Position numbers and translations under genes: made by a program. Below are positions 43,491 to 55,469 of a DNA stretch of 64,000 nt, one piece after another (the stretch's first letter is position 1; each line of letters begins with the position of its first letter). Origin of the DNA: Takakia lepidozioides (lineage: Eukaryota > Streptophyta > Takakiopsida > Takakiales > Takakiaceae); contig CM060733.1 in the NCBI GenBank assembly GCA_030704615.1, positions 42,472,001-42,536,000 on the forward strand. The letters run 5' to 3'. Below the pieces are notes generated by a model that had not been told where the DNA came from, ran no database searches, and was given only the letters and a program-made list of their open reading frames with translations.

Positions 43491-43689
43491 ACGAAATAAA
43501 TAAATTATTTGCAAACCTTAAGCACCTTTCATTGACTGCTTAAACTACTCGAACTTATGACAGAAAAACAAAGAAAAACAACAAAAGCAGGAAGAAAAGC
43601 AAAACCCTGCTACCTGCTGTAGGTGCTACAAAAGCTTGAGAAGTATCCCCACAACAGCCAACCCATGTTGTTGCGTTGCATCTATCATG

Positions 43690-44540
43690 TAGTGCACAAC
43701 CAGAATTCCACATATAAATAACAAACAACCGTGTCTTTCAAAGGACCCCCCTCATATTTTACTTGTTAACATGGATCTATCGAATGAATAAACTGCATGT
43801 GTCAACCGTACACAGGATCACACACGGGATTGGGAGAAGCTGTTGAAACCCTGAGTGCACAACGCAGCCAAGAAACCAAAAAAATTGCAAACACTTGACT
43901 CCAAGCTACGCATTGAACGAATCATTGAACAAATCAGCAACTGCAGCAGGTTCAACAATCAACTGCCCAATTGTCTTGCGAGAATTCAAATGTGCCTGCC
44001 CATCATCAGAATTGCAGACATAAAATCAAACGGGCTCAGACTGCCCTAGGCAACCCATCGACATTCACCAGACTCTCTCCATGACGCACTATCTGACACC
44101 CTAGCTAATGGGTGAACTCTGTCACAGAAGGTTCTGCAGCCAAGGCGGTTTTGGTTAACTCACATAAGTCACCAACAACCACATTCTGTCATCGACCAAT
44201 TAACAGCTCAAAACATGCGCACAAATTCGGCTAGAGCTTTCTATCTTCTGAAGATGGTACTCAAGAAATCGTAAAGGTTTGAACAACACTACTGATTCGC
44301 AGGTCACATGCATCAAAGTACTGAAGAGAGAACAGAAACTCATTCTTCACACATTGGTAGCAAACCCTACAAACTTACACTCACCAGACTCCCTCCTTGA
44401 CGCACTATCTGACACCCTAAACATCAACCATGGTTTCCATAACCAACAATCCCACAAAGAAAGTAGCCTGCGAAGACAGACACAACACCGTTCAACCAAG
44501 AAGCAAGAGACGTAACAAAAATCGGATGAAGATTTGAAAC
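43690..44540. repeat. Repeats R2 and R3, second copies
   Basis: 43725-44105 is R2 and 44190-44540 is R3. Together with 45245-45640 (R2 again) they fill most of the space between the CR kinase exon and its candidate first exon. Confidence 0.7.
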
Positions 44541-46360
44541 CCTAACCCTGTACATACTCTTGGGATGCCATTGAGCCCGTCCAAAACTGTTGCGGTTATG
44601 GTTATGGATGCAAAAAATCCAAGAGAGCTCCAGAGACACAAAGGAAGACTCCCTCTCCCTCACAATAAAAATAGAAGTGGATGCGAGGACGGCAATCACT
44701 CACAAGTGAACTACCAAAATGACGGTTTAGAGTTAGGGGTTCAGGCCACACAACACTTTAAACCTGCCATCATCTGCCGCAATCTGACCGACCACTGCGC
44801 TTCAAGAGATTCAGAAGGGCTTGCCCTCTGACCTTGCCCGAAAAGTGCCCACAAAGGTTCACGGCCAGACATTTCCAAGAAGCAGTGCAATGCAGCAAGC
44901 TCAACAAAATGGCAACTCAAAACCATAGAACATGATCCGGCAACTTTTTCTTCAGCCATTCTCTGAGGGTAGGAGGCGGTGCCCGCAGCAATCTATCAAC
45001 CAACAAAATGACTAGGAATATAAATTGGACGCTGCCATACGCTGGCTCTTATCAGACTGCTCGACAGCTCTATGAGCAGCCTGATTAGCATCGTTCTAGA
45101 AAATACATTCTAGAGAATTACCCTGGGTGATGCCTACCTGCAGGATATTGCAGGGAAAGGAAACAAAGAGAACTCATTCATTCATCAGGAGTAACTACAG
45201 ATAACCAGATAAGGAAAAACTTAAGTAATCTGCTGTAGAGCCATATAAATAACAAACAACCGTGTCTTTCAAAGGACCCTCCTCATATATTACTTGTTAA
45301 CATGGATCTATCGAATGAATAAACTGCGTGTATCAACCGTACACAGGATCACACACGGGATTGGGAGAAGCTGTTGAAACCCTGAGTGCACAACGCAGCC
45401 AAGAAACCAAAAAAATTGCAAACACTTGACTCCAAGCTATGCATTGAACAAATCAGCAACTGCAGCGGTTTCAACAATCAACTGCCCAATTGTCTTGCAA
45501 GAATTCAAATGTGCCTGCCCATCACCAGAATTGCAGACATAAAAACAAACGGGCTCAGTCTGCCCTAGGCAACCCATCGACATTCACCAGACTCTCTCCA
45601 TGACACACTATCTGACACCCTAGCTAATGGGTGAACACTGTCACAGAAGGTTCTGCACCTGACGAAGGAATGCGTTAGAAGACAAGCTGCTCATTGGCAT
45701 TTGAGATCATAATCAACCAAGGATTCTGAAGTCATACCTAATATTATCATTTCCTCTTCAAAAGGAGCAAATGATCCGGTGACGACAAACTCTAAACCCT
45801 AACCCTGACCAGGTTAGGACATCTTTTCTTCTCACAAGATCTGAGACTAAAACCCTGTTTGCAGTGATGTTGTGTGCTGAGTTTTATGAGCTGGTTAAAA
45901 AATTAAAGAAGGACATTATGCGATTGAAATGACTCTATATCTACCTCACACCAATATGCTACTTGTTGATCAATCTCTGATTGCTCCAAAAGAATTGGAG
46001 GCCCAAATTAAGACCATGTGATTCACTCTGCTTGAAATATCCAGTCTAATCCTGCTCTACTGGCACATGTCAGAGCGAGTTTCCTCCTACAATCCCATCA
46101 ATGTTCTCCTTTTTCTTAGAGACCTCCTCTTTCTTAGTTATCTCTGCCCTTCTCTTGTCGCTTCCTTCTCACAAGGGGGTTGCTAATAGAAGTGATAGTG
46201 ATCGTTTGTGGACTTTTGAATTTTAAGAATTACTGATACTTGTAGCGTGAAATAAACAAACCCTAGCTATCAAAAGTATCAAGAAAAGATCCCAGCATCA
46301 GCAGCGGTATTCGAAGAAAAAAATTGAACGAAAAAACAGTCTTCATGCTAAGAAAACCCT
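44541..46360. other. No gene; repeat R2 third copy and relic of CR intron
   Basis: 45245-45640 is a third R2 copy. 45655-45780 repeats the sequence just upstream of the CR kinase exon (CCTGACGAAGGAATG..TTAGAAGACAAGCTGCTCAT), including the acceptor site, so a second splice acceptor copy exists without an exon. The rest is not recognised. Confidence 0.45.
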
Positions 46361-46366
46361 AAAACG

Positions 46367-46630
46367 TCATAACCTCCGAATTAGACCAAACGCACCTGTG
46401 GTGGCTTCAGATTGGGCGAATGTCTTGAGGAGAACGGCCACTTTACCAGGTCGTCCAGGAAGAGTGCTCATCAAGGATTCCCTATCGCCTGCTTTAAGAT
46501 CAGTTTCTGATTCAAATCCCGCATCCACCAATCTCTTGATGTCGGTATCACTGAACTTCGAACCTAGACATTTCGCCTGCAAGAGTTGGCGGAGGTCTCC
46601 GTAGGCGTCAACCACCTCCATGTCCTCCAT
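46367..46630 (-). CDS. Putative first exon (header) of the CR kinase gene
   Basis: An 87-codon frame starting MEDMEVVDAYGDLRQLLQ, with a helical, SAM-like pattern (FSDTDIKRLVDAGFESETDL, then LMSTLPGRPGKVAVLLKTF). The coding part probably ends at the donor-like CACAG/GTGCGT, after the residues SEATT. It sits about 4.6 kb upstream of the kinase exon on the same strand. Header identity is inferred from position and size. Confidence 0.45.
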   Translation of the reverse strand: MEDMEVVDAYGDLRQLLQAKCLGSKFSDTDIKRLVDAGFESETDLKAGDRESLMSTLPGRPGKVAVLLKTFAQSEATTGAFGLIRRL

Positions 46631-47227
46631 CAGGCAAAGAGTTGCAAGCGAAGAAAGAAGCTCCAGAAGAAAGGACGGGCTAATCCAGCGACTTAAAAAG
46701 CGCTATCCATGTTCAACCTGTACACCGCCCACCAAACCCTAGATCACCGAATGAGTGATGGTTTAATTTCGACACACCAACCACTTCGTCCGTCCAGGCA
46801 CATGATCAAGAGAAACAACAGACGCACAAAAAAGAATAGTATCCACGCAGCTGATGATCAACCGCGGCGGAAGCTTTATTACCTCGAACAACCCCGCCGA
46901 GAACCCGCACGCACACCAAAGCCAAAACGCTTGCACACGCAGGCTGAATCCGAAACAAGAACGCTCAAAGACGAGCCCGCGCACAGCAGAGAGGCCCACA
47001 GACGCAGGCAAGCAGAAATGCAAACGCCCGCCCGCAGACAGAAAACGAAGCCAAACCCTCGCGGCAAACTCCTCTAACCTCGTCCTGTTGATGACGACCA
47101 CCACGATATCACCTCAGTAGGGTACTAGGCCCAATCCCTACGCACCTAAGGCAAAATTATTTTATTTTACTCTTAACTGTAGCGACGACCGAAGGTCGGA
47201 AGCTAGTTTAGCGAGAGCAGGAATAGG

Positions 47228-47730
47228 GTGCACCTCGTCATCGTCGCCACGATTCGTCGTCGTCAATTTTCGTCGGACCTGCCCGGCCTGCCCAAAAACC
47301 CAGAACCTTTCTTGACCCGAAGCTTTCTTGAATGGCCTGAAGGAACGCTGCGCATTGTGAACCAAGGAGGCGATTCAACGCACCAAGGGCTCAGCCCAAA
47401 CAAGAGGGTATTTTTCTGCGTTCTTCGTGCGTGTGAGAGCCTCCAAGCTCTTGAAAAGGGCACAAAGGTACATGCTAACATCATCAAAGCTAGAATTGGG
47501 TCAGATATCATTCTCGAGACAGCCCGTATGCTAAATGTAGAAGCGCGCAAAGTGTTTGACAATGTAACTCAACAAGATGTGGTCTCTTGGAACGCCATGA
47601 TCACGGGATATGCTCAGCATGGGTATGGTAGGGAGGCTTTGGAGATCTATGAGCAAATGATACTGGAAGGGGTGATACCTGACAAGGTCACGTTTACTCT
47701 GCTAATGAAGGCACGTTCTTCAACACATTT
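47228..47730 (+). pseudogene. PLS-class pentatricopeptide-repeat (PPR) gene fragment
   Basis: Plant-type PPR repeats: PNKRVFFCVLRACESLQALE, VHANIIKA, ARKVFDNVTQQDVVSWNAMI, TGYAQHGYGREALEIYEQM and IPDKVTFTLLMKA. Such proteins bind organelle RNA for editing or processing. Only about three repeats remain, part of a repeat is missing between SDIILETA and EARKVF, and the reading is cut near 47730 where the transposase-like gene begins. The fragment is the best single sign that the source is a land plant. Confidence 0.75.
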
Positions 47731-47761
47731 CACCCTGTTTGGAGTGAGTTTGACATGATAC

Positions 47762-49142
47762 TGCCAATGTGACAATAGGGAAGTGCATGACACAATGTGG
47801 TTTCGGACATTCGGTGAACAGACGTTGGACACCGACTCCAGCAATGCCTCCATTTCCTTGTCATCGAGAGGAACTCTGTCGGAGCCGTCTTTCTGGCCAA
47901 CGCCATCTTATGGGCGGCTTGGAGCTGTATCTGTTTGGGTTTGGCACCTGGTCTCAACTTAACCTCATCCTGAACGAGCTGCTCTGCCTCGTGGGCAGCC
48001 TCCCTCGAGTTCCCCCTCGCCAATTTGTGACAATGGGAACCAACGTGTATGCAAGCTCGGGTGAGGTCAGGGAAACGGTGCAACACATAGAACTGCTTGG
48101 CATTACAAACAGACATGCAGTGTGGTGGTTCTTTGCAATGCGCACACTTAAATGTGGAGTTCGGAACCTTTTCCTGAGCTCGAAATGATTGATGAGCTGT
48201 GCCTGTCCAATCGGTCTCATTCCTGTGACCTCTGGATTTAAAGTGGAAGCAAGTTGGGGAGAAACACCGCAACGCGCCCGCACAAACAACGTAGCGCACC
48301 CGCACACCATCGAGCATCTTCATGCTGGTGGTTTTGGTGACGCACCAAGGATGACCGTCATGTTTTTTATCCATATCTGTCAACATTCCGGACGCCCTCG
48401 AGTAGTCCGCCCGAGGAGGGAACTCAAAGAAGATATTACCGTCCACATCTGCGTGAAGGCATGTAACGGATTTAATTGCAAACTTGCTGTAGTCCAGCCC
48501 GGCCAGCTCCGAGCGGTGTCCCTCCATGTGAAGCCCTCGTAGAATTTCAAGAATGGATCGAACTGCGGTGCTCGTGCTGGGAATATGACTCCCTCGTCCA
48601 CTGACGTCCATTGAGGACTTGCCTGATCTCCAGGACGATCTCGGAACTTCCATGACCTTGTCTGAGTCGGACAGGTTGTGAACAACTCGGTTCTCGCTCG
48701 TCTTCATCGATGGGTTCGGCTCTGGATTTACTTCGTTGCGGACTTCTCTCTTTGAGGTACCCACTCTCTGATTTGCCAATTGTTTCGTGGAAGGCGCCAG
48801 GATAGAAGGTGCATTTGGCGGGCAAATGAAGTCCCCAACAGCCATGTATATGACGTTGTCCAATGGTGGAACTCGCCATTCCCTGCCATCGCCGAAGTCA
48901 TCGTGGAGCACAACAATACTCTCGACAACAACGCCGTTTGAGTCCTTCCTTTCCTCCTCCAAAAAAACCGACCCCGGTTTCAGGTGGTATCGAACGCACA
49001 GATACTTCTCCATCACACGGCAGATGTCCCCTCTGCACGGAAATGAAGCTCTATGCACGTGAGGAGGGCAGTACACTGTAGCGCTCGGGTTTTCCGCCAT
49101 GGGAGATGTGCACACAAGACTGCCAGGATGGCGTGCGGGCAA
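47762..49142 (-). pseudogene. Zinc-binding transposase-like gene, copy 2
   Basis: A 470-codon minus-strand frame related to 36995-39051. Residues 1-150 are unassigned. The shared part begins ELAGLDYSKFAIKSVTCLHA and includes GMLTDMDKKHDGHPWC, CAGALRCFSPTCFHF, FKCAHCKEPPHCMSVC and CIHVGSHCHKLARG, a dense set of Cys/His ligands that suggests a zinc-binding DNA-recognition domain. After KPKQIQLQAAHKMAL the frame shifts; the true continuation (VPLDDKEMEALLESVSNVCS) stops at HIVSC, where the PPR fragment begins. The DDE-like second domain is therefore missing. Probably a truncated, inactive element. Confidence 0.5.
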
Positions 49143-49369
49143 GCTCCCTGGTAGAAGGGGGATGCAGTGAAGGGAAGGAATGCGGTGCCGATTTGTCCGA
49201 GCGACGAAGCCTGATCCAAATCCAGGGAGCCAACTATCTCAAAAATCCACAGTCAGAGTGTTAATGAACCTTGTCTCCGGAATGCGGCCCCTGGTCTTTG
49301 TGCAATAACTGCCAACGGTATGCAGTCAGAAAGTGGGGGGCCGTCCGGATAAAGTCGGCTGAAGGGGAG

Positions 49370-50215
49370 AAGCCAGCACCGGGCCGTCACATTACTACCC
49401 CCGGATGGAAATTGGGCACCAAATATCCAACAGGGGCCGCCCGGATGAAGTCGCCTTGGGCGGAGAGGCCGGCACCTGTCCGACAGAGAGCATCCCCCGG
49501 ATGGAAATTCGGCGCCGAATTTCCATCCAAGCCCCCCCCTAGGAAGTCCTGTCGGGGGGTCAGGCCGAAAACTTGCCGACATAAAAACCTCCCCGGATGG
49601 AAAAACGGCGCTGAATTTCCATCCGGGGCCGTTTGGATGCAGTCGGCCCGGGAGGAGAGGCCGGCACCTGGCCGTCACATTACAACCCCCGGACGGAAAT
49701 TCGGCACCGAATATCCAACAGGGGACGCCCGGATGAAGTCGCCTCGGGCGGAGAGGCCGGCACCTGTTCGACAAAGAGCATCCCCCGGATGGAAATTCGG
49801 CGCCGAATTTCCATCTGGGCCCCCCCCAACGAAGTCCTGTCGGGGGGTCAGGCCGAAAACTGGCCGACAAAAAAACCTCCCGGGATGGAAAAACGGCGCC
49901 GAATTTCCATCCGGGGCCGTTCGGATGCAGTCGGCCCGGGGGGAGAGGCCGGCACCTGGCCGTCACATTACAACCCCCGGACGGAAATTCGGCACCGAAT
50001 ATCCAACAGGGACGCCCGGATGAAATCGCCTCGGGCGGAGAGGCTGGCACCTGTCCGACAGAGAGCATCCCCCAGATGGAAATTCGGCGCCGAATTTCCA
50101 TCCGGGCCCCCCCAAAGGAAGTCATGTCGGGGGGTCTGGCCGAAAACAGGCCGACATAAAAACCTCCCAGGATGGAAAAACGGCGCCGAATTTTCGTCCG
50201 GGGCGTTCGGATTTC
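49370..50215. repeat. Palindromic satellite S1 (288-bp higher-order repeat)
   Basis: GGCCGTCACATTAC recurs at about 49382, 49671 and 49959, a period near 288 bp. Each period contains three ~96-bp parts, each centred on a palindrome such as GGAAATTCGGCGCCGAAT. The long open frames on both strands here are a by-product of the repeat and not genes. Confidence 0.85.
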
Positions 50216-50284
50216 CCTCTAGCAGTTGAGAATTCCCTGAAAAACGCAAGGTTTAGTGTCTTTTTTGACCAAAAACCAAGCGGC

Positions 50285-51250
50285 CACGCTCAGAATTACC
50301 TGCAGGATGGTAATTCGGCGCCGAATTTCCATTCGGCATCGATCCGAGTTACCTGCTGGATGGAAATTCGACGCCGGATTTCCATCCATCCGGGCTCCGA
50401 ATTACCTGCAGGATGGAAATTCGGCCCCGGATTTCCATCCATCCGCTCTCCGAATTACCTTCATGACGGAAATTCGGCGCTTCCAGTTACCTGCAGGATG
50501 GAAATCCGGCGCCGGATTTCCATCCATCCGCGCTCCGAATTACCTGCATGACGGAAATTCTGTGCGCCGACCTACCTGGAGGAGGGAAATCCGGCGCCGG
50601 ATGTCCCTCCATCCGTGCTCCGAATTACCTGCATGACGGAAATTCTGCGCGCCGACCTACCTGGAGGAGGGAAATCCGGCGCCGGATGTCCCTCCATCCG
50701 CGCTCCGAATTACCTGCATGACGGAAATTCTGCGCGCCGACCTACCTGGAGGAGGGAAATCCGGCGCCGGATTTCCCTCCATCCGCGCCCCGAATTACCT
50801 GCATGACGGAAATTCTGCGCGCCGACCTACCTGGAGGAGGGAAATCCGGCCCGGATTTCCCTCCATCCGCGCTCCGAATTACCTGCATGACGGATATTTT
50901 GCGCGCCGACCTACCTGGAGGAGGGAAATCCGGCGCCGGATTTCCCTCCATCCGCGCTCCGAATTACCTGCATGACGGATATTTTGTGCGCCGACCTACC
51001 TGGAGGAGGGAAATCCGGCGGCGGATTTCCATCCATCCGTGCTCCGAATTACCCGCTTGACAGAAATTTTGCGCGCCGACCTACCGGGCGGATGGAAATC
51101 CGGCGCCGGATTTCGATCCATCCGCTCTTCGAATTACCTGCATTACGGAAATTTTGCGCGCCGACTTAGCTTGCGGATGGAAATTCGGCGCCGGATTTCC
51201 ATCCATCCGCGCTCCGAATTACCTCTACGATGGAAATTCGGGGCCTCGTT
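50285..51250. repeat. Palindromic satellite S2 (85-bp period)
   Basis: About ten units, regular at 85 bp from 50549 onward (50549, 50634, 50719, 50804, 50889, 50974, 51059, 51144). Each has AAATCCGGCGCCGGATTT flanked by GAGGAGG..CCTCCATCC, and a separate GCGCGCCGACCTACC part. Unit ends share CTCCGAATTACCTGCATGAC. Confidence 0.88.
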
Positions 51251-52127
51251 GCGTCATATTTCATCCAACATTTAATTGAGTAGTTGGGCATTAAATGTCC
51301 ACCGCCGTCGGTTTTGATTCGGGCTGGCGACACAGGGATTCCACGCTTGCTTCCTTGAATCGTCTTGGAAATGTGATTCTAAACTTGGATGAACTTCTAT
51401 TCGAGGCATGTACCCAAAAAAACGCCGATCTTTTTTCTTTTGTTGGGACTTATGCCGCCTGAAGGGGGTGGCTCTCCTGAGAGAGACCCCACATCCTGAC
51501 CGCGGCGGAAGTTGAAAGCTTTGTACTACGGATGATGGCCAATCTCTCGCATGGCCAAACTTAAGCTCCAGCAGGAGATTCCAGTGTTTTGCTCACAACC
51601 CGCGCCAACTGAAGCCGAGTACTTTAAGGCAAGCCACTTCCGCTTTCGCTTTGTTCTCTTTCGCTTTGTTGTTTCGCTTTGTTTTCGCATCTTTATCCTG
51701 GCATCGCTGGAAGCGTATGGTTTCAGCGCAAATGCAGGAGCTGTTGAGAAGAATGATGAAGGTCAGAGTGGTTAAAAATTAAGGAAATCCATGCTGAGCT
51801 GAGAAGATTGTCTGAGCAGATGAAGTGCCTTCTTAACATTTCACCCTGTTTTCCCGTCTTATGGAATTCGTGATCATTTTGTTCATCGTGTTTCATGTTA
51901 CTGGTTGAGTGAACCTTAAATAGTTTGCAATGCGTGTGCAAAGCCGGCAGCTCTGGAGAAGGCTGCTTGTGCATGTCATTCTTAGGCATTGGTTGGATCT
52001 GTTTTCATTGTTGTTCCACGATTGTTGCGATGGTGGTTGCGCTGCTCGTTGCGATGGTGGTTTTTATTCCGATGTTGGTTCTCACGATTTTTGGGAATGA
52101 CAGTGTGACGACGAGCCCGGCACGCTG
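51251..52127. other. No gene recognised
   Basis: Contains a CTTTCGCTTTGTT repeat near 51640-51690 and short plus-strand frames without motifs. It may hold the 5' region of the ParB-methyltransferase gene. Confidence 0.4.
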
Positions 52128-52528
52128 GTGGTATCATCGACAGCTGCAACTCATCGCATGTTTGAATCGCCCAACTTGGGGCGAGAGGGTAAACTTAAAC
52201 CTTTTGTTGGTGGACGGGAGGACCTGCAGCGAGAGTACGACAGAATAGGCATTGGGGAGGTTGGTGCAGGTGGCATGGCAGGTGAAGGGTGTGAGGACGT
52301 GAGGACAGCAGATCCGGCAATGGAGGTTGTTGATGCACATGCAGTAGGGCCCGCCCACGCAAAGAAGAAGAAGAAAGCCAAGCACATGCAATCCCCGGCG
52401 AGAGAGCCGTCACGGGTTGCGGAGGGGGGAGTGAGCAGTGCGCGCGAGGGTGTCAGTTCGCCTCAATCAAAGGTGGTCGTCTCCCCTGCTGCTAGCCCTA
52501 TTAAGAAACAGAAAGCCCGTGAGAGGGC

Positions 52529-53519
52529 AACAGGCGAGACAGAAGGCTAGCCAGGAGGAAAGAGAAAAGGCCACTGAAGAGGCCAGGGGTGCCGAAATGA
52601 CAGATGCCCATGTAAGCGAGGGACGCACAGAGACGGTGGATCCCTCCAAGACACCACAAAGAGGCAGTAACACACCGGTTAGACCATCGCGGGCAAGAGC
52701 AGCCCCTGCAATTACCCATACGGTGGAGAGTGGAGGAGAGGAAAGAACACCAGAAAGAGCACGGATTGTGCAAGTTCGAGGTGAAGTCGGGGAGAGGGCA
52801 GTAAAGATGGGGAGAGTGCTCGAGGTGGTTTCGCCGGTGGCTGACCATGTTGACGAGGACGACAGGGAGCTTTTTGACCAGGATGACATCCTCTCGGACA
52901 TCCCCAGGCCCCAAACCCGCAGCATACAGGCTGGATTTGGCGGTCCTGGTGGGTTGCTGGAGAACCCCTTTGCAGCAGACGTCATGTCGGAGGCGGATAT
53001 GAAGTTGGCCGCTGCCAAGATGTTGGAGGCAACCCACAACAACATTGGCAGGGTGCTGGGGGGCACGGTGTACCCGGCCAAGCTTCGAATTCCCCTTTGC
53101 CACTTGGTGTCATTGCAGGTGGTGAGACCTGCCCTCCCAGGCGATATCGAGAAGCTGAAATTCTCTTTTCGGGATGGATATCGAATGGGGTCTACCGCGT
53201 TTTACGTTTCCATTGAGAACGACCACGGAGCTTCCCGTGCCCACACTTCTGATGAGGTGGACAAATGGGGTCCCCATTGGCAAAGGCGAAATGAGGAGTT
53301 CGAGAGATCGATTGCTACTGATCCTCTTTTCCAGCACTTGTCCGGTAAGATGTTTTACGTGTGGGACGGCAATCATCGCCTCCTGGCATGGATGGAGCAC
53401 ATAGCCGAAGCCCACCCCAACAACCTCGATTGGCATTTCGCCGTGGAGTGTGTTGTGCTGAAGGTTGTGGGGCCCAAAGATCGCAGTCTTCTCAAAGCTG
53501 CAATGGCAGACATCAACTC
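52529..53519 (+). CDS. ParB-like nuclease/CTPase-fold exon
   Basis: A 361-codon frame (from 52438) whose last 150 codons look like a ParB N-terminal domain: KLRIPLCHLVSLQVVRP as the opening strand, a GYRMGSTAFYVSIEND middle, then MFYVWDGNHRLLAWMEHIAE with the G-x-H-R signature. The first 180 codons are acidic/basic low complexity, as in nuclear disordered regions. The exon ends at AACTC/GTAAGT. The preceding reading (52128-52530) is in another frame and joins by an indel or short intron. Confidence 0.6.
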
Positions 53520-53659
53520 GTAAGTTACAGCGCCTCTTGCTTTTGGACCCATCCGATTATAAGTCATTTCATTGCGAATCCTCATATTCGTTGAAAATTC
53601 CCATTTCAGTATTGTTTGATGGAAATGTGGCATTGCAGGGTGACTGAGAATGCCTTCAT

Positions 53660-54309
53660 TGTCGCGCACCTCACTTCGGTAAGCTCCCCCTCAAGTCATA
53701 GTTACTCGCTTTGATGCGCGCGCCTAACTCCCAACCTGGCCGTCGGGCCAACTTGGAGCTTCGGCTGCTCACCGGGGCATAACGGTCCGCCTTTGTTCTC
53801 CCAAAGAACCCTCCACCGATTTGGAACCAGCGGGAATTCCCTTTGGTAGTTGGCAGTCCAGCACTCTTTGGTCGCTTTCCGGCTCGCTCGCTTACTCACT
53901 AGTTTTTCGGGGTTCCACAACTAGCCATGCCATTTTATGGCGAACCACCACGAAAACCCTCGACTCCCGGTGATGAGTCGCTGTGAGTCTTGGCCCACTC
54001 ACCGCGGCCCCATTGGACCGTGATGAGTCCCAAGACTCCCCACGACTCCCACCTCGAGGTCTCCACCTCATGGTGAGTCCTATGTCACCCCCACTAAGTC
54101 CCGCTAAGCTACCACCACCCATTGTGGAGTCACCCCCATCGCAACCCGGTGTGCGGGGCTCCACCTAGTGAGCGCCTCTGCTTCCTTGAGTGCTTTGGGC
54201 ACTCAAGGGTGCTTCAGCCCCCCCATACCTATTGCTGCCGCTGCCCCCACCACAGGGGCAGCCCCTCATGTGTCCCGACCCCCTGCCCTCAAGGCAAAGG
54301 GCCGCGACA
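53660..54309 (-). mobile_element. Solo LTR (TGTCGCG family) inside ParB-methyltransferase exon
   Basis: 650 bp bounded by TGTCGCG and CGCGACA and flanked on both sides by TTCAT (53655-53659 and 54310-54314). Removing the LTR and one TTCAT restores the open frame from VTENAF to IATNLSHMLFRVKDVG. It is the inverted homologue of 18183-18909. Confidence 0.88.
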
Positions 54310-55391
54310 TTCATTGCCACCAACTTGTCCCATATGCTCTTCCGAGTGAAGGATGTCGGGAAGCAGGGGGTGCAAGAGTTTGCCAATTTGCTCAGTGCCG
54401 ACCTCCTACGCAAGTTGGAGGCAAAGGCAGACAGAACTGGTATAGGCTGAGCGTGGACGCCATGGTGGACTACATATTTCGGGTAAAGCTCCTGACAGAT
54501 TTGTTGAGCTAATCTGTGTCTCCTCCCCCAATAGAAGAAAAAGTGTTGAGCAGGATCTCTAATCTTATGTGCGCATTCTTGACAGACAAAAATTCAGCAG
54601 GATTTGGCATATGCGCGGAGGTTCTACATGGAGTCAGAGGAGAAGAATCTAACCCTCCCGGCACTCGAATCGTATCTCAAAGCTGCGGAGGCCAGGGCCC
54701 GCATAAAGTACAAGTCGCGGATGGTAAAGTACGTGGCCATAGCTGATCCCGCCCTTGGTGCCGACTTTCTGGTGGAGGTGGGGAAGCACTACTCCCATGC
54801 TCTGAAGCCCACGATGACATTGGAGAAGCTCCATCATCTAGCCACATCCTGTGTGGATGCAATAGAAAAGGTGATACATTCTTAACCAAATTGTGGTGGC
54901 AACAACTCGTTTTTGTGGTGTTTGGCGCTTACGAATATGCTGGGTGGTTGGACAGACCCGGTGGCTCCAAATCTGGAATGGTTCCCAAAGTACAAGGGAC
55001 ATGTGGAGCTTCCCCAAACCGGACAAACTGTCTGACCCCACATTTGACATGTGGATGAACCGCATGACATGGTGGTTTCAGGTACTTCCCCACGCTTCGT
55101 TTGGCGCTTCTACTCTTGTAGGGGGTGGATTCATTGTATTTTTTCAGGAAACCGATCTGATGGAGAATCTCCACAGGTGACGACGAATGCGCAAGAGCAG
55201 CTGGACACACAAGCACATCAGTTCAAGATGGAGATTTCTCCTGCAGCAGAGAGTCTACGCGACTATGTGACGAGGTACTTTCTGCTCTACAAAACCGACC
55301 TATTCTTTCGGGAGATACCCCATGCCCGCCGAAGCCACGAGTTCACCGACCAGCCGAACGTGGACAAAGCAGCAATGCGCCTTCTGTACAG
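54310..55391 (+). pseudogene. Middle exons of the ParB-methyltransferase gene
   Basis: 54315-54496 (KDVGKQGVQEFANLLSADLL, then after a one-base loss NWYRLSVDAMVDYIFR with a CGG/GTAAAG donor), 54601-54870 (YARRFYMESEEKNLTLPALE, donor AAAAG/GTGATA), 54956-55081 (TRWLQIWNGSQSTRDMWSFP, WWFQ/GTACTT) and 55148-55391 (ETDLMENLHR, then after a frame change AAESLRDYVTRYFLLYKTDL, ending TACAG/GTACAT). Mostly helical; no known domain recognised. The phases agree with the neighbouring exons. Confidence 0.5.
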
Positions 55392-55469
55392 GTACATAGG
55401 CGATGCCTTCATTTCAAGTCCTTGCATTTCAGGATGTTAGAGGCCTCATGTGGCGCATGAAAACTGGTC

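Noticed and set aside
46709-47120. Arg/Lys-rich plus-strand frame opposite the CR header region
   Set aside because: No homologous frame elsewhere and composition typical of random reading through a purine-rich stretch.
49253-50125. Long open frames on both strands with repetitive Gly/Pro/Arg-rich translations
   Set aside because: They follow the 288-bp palindromic satellite; palindromic repeats keep several frames open at once. No start context, no variation favouring protein.
50285-51250. Regular 85-bp units resembling a CRISPR array
   Set aside because: The spacers are as conserved as the repeats, the genome is eukaryotic and no cas genes exist. It is a satellite.
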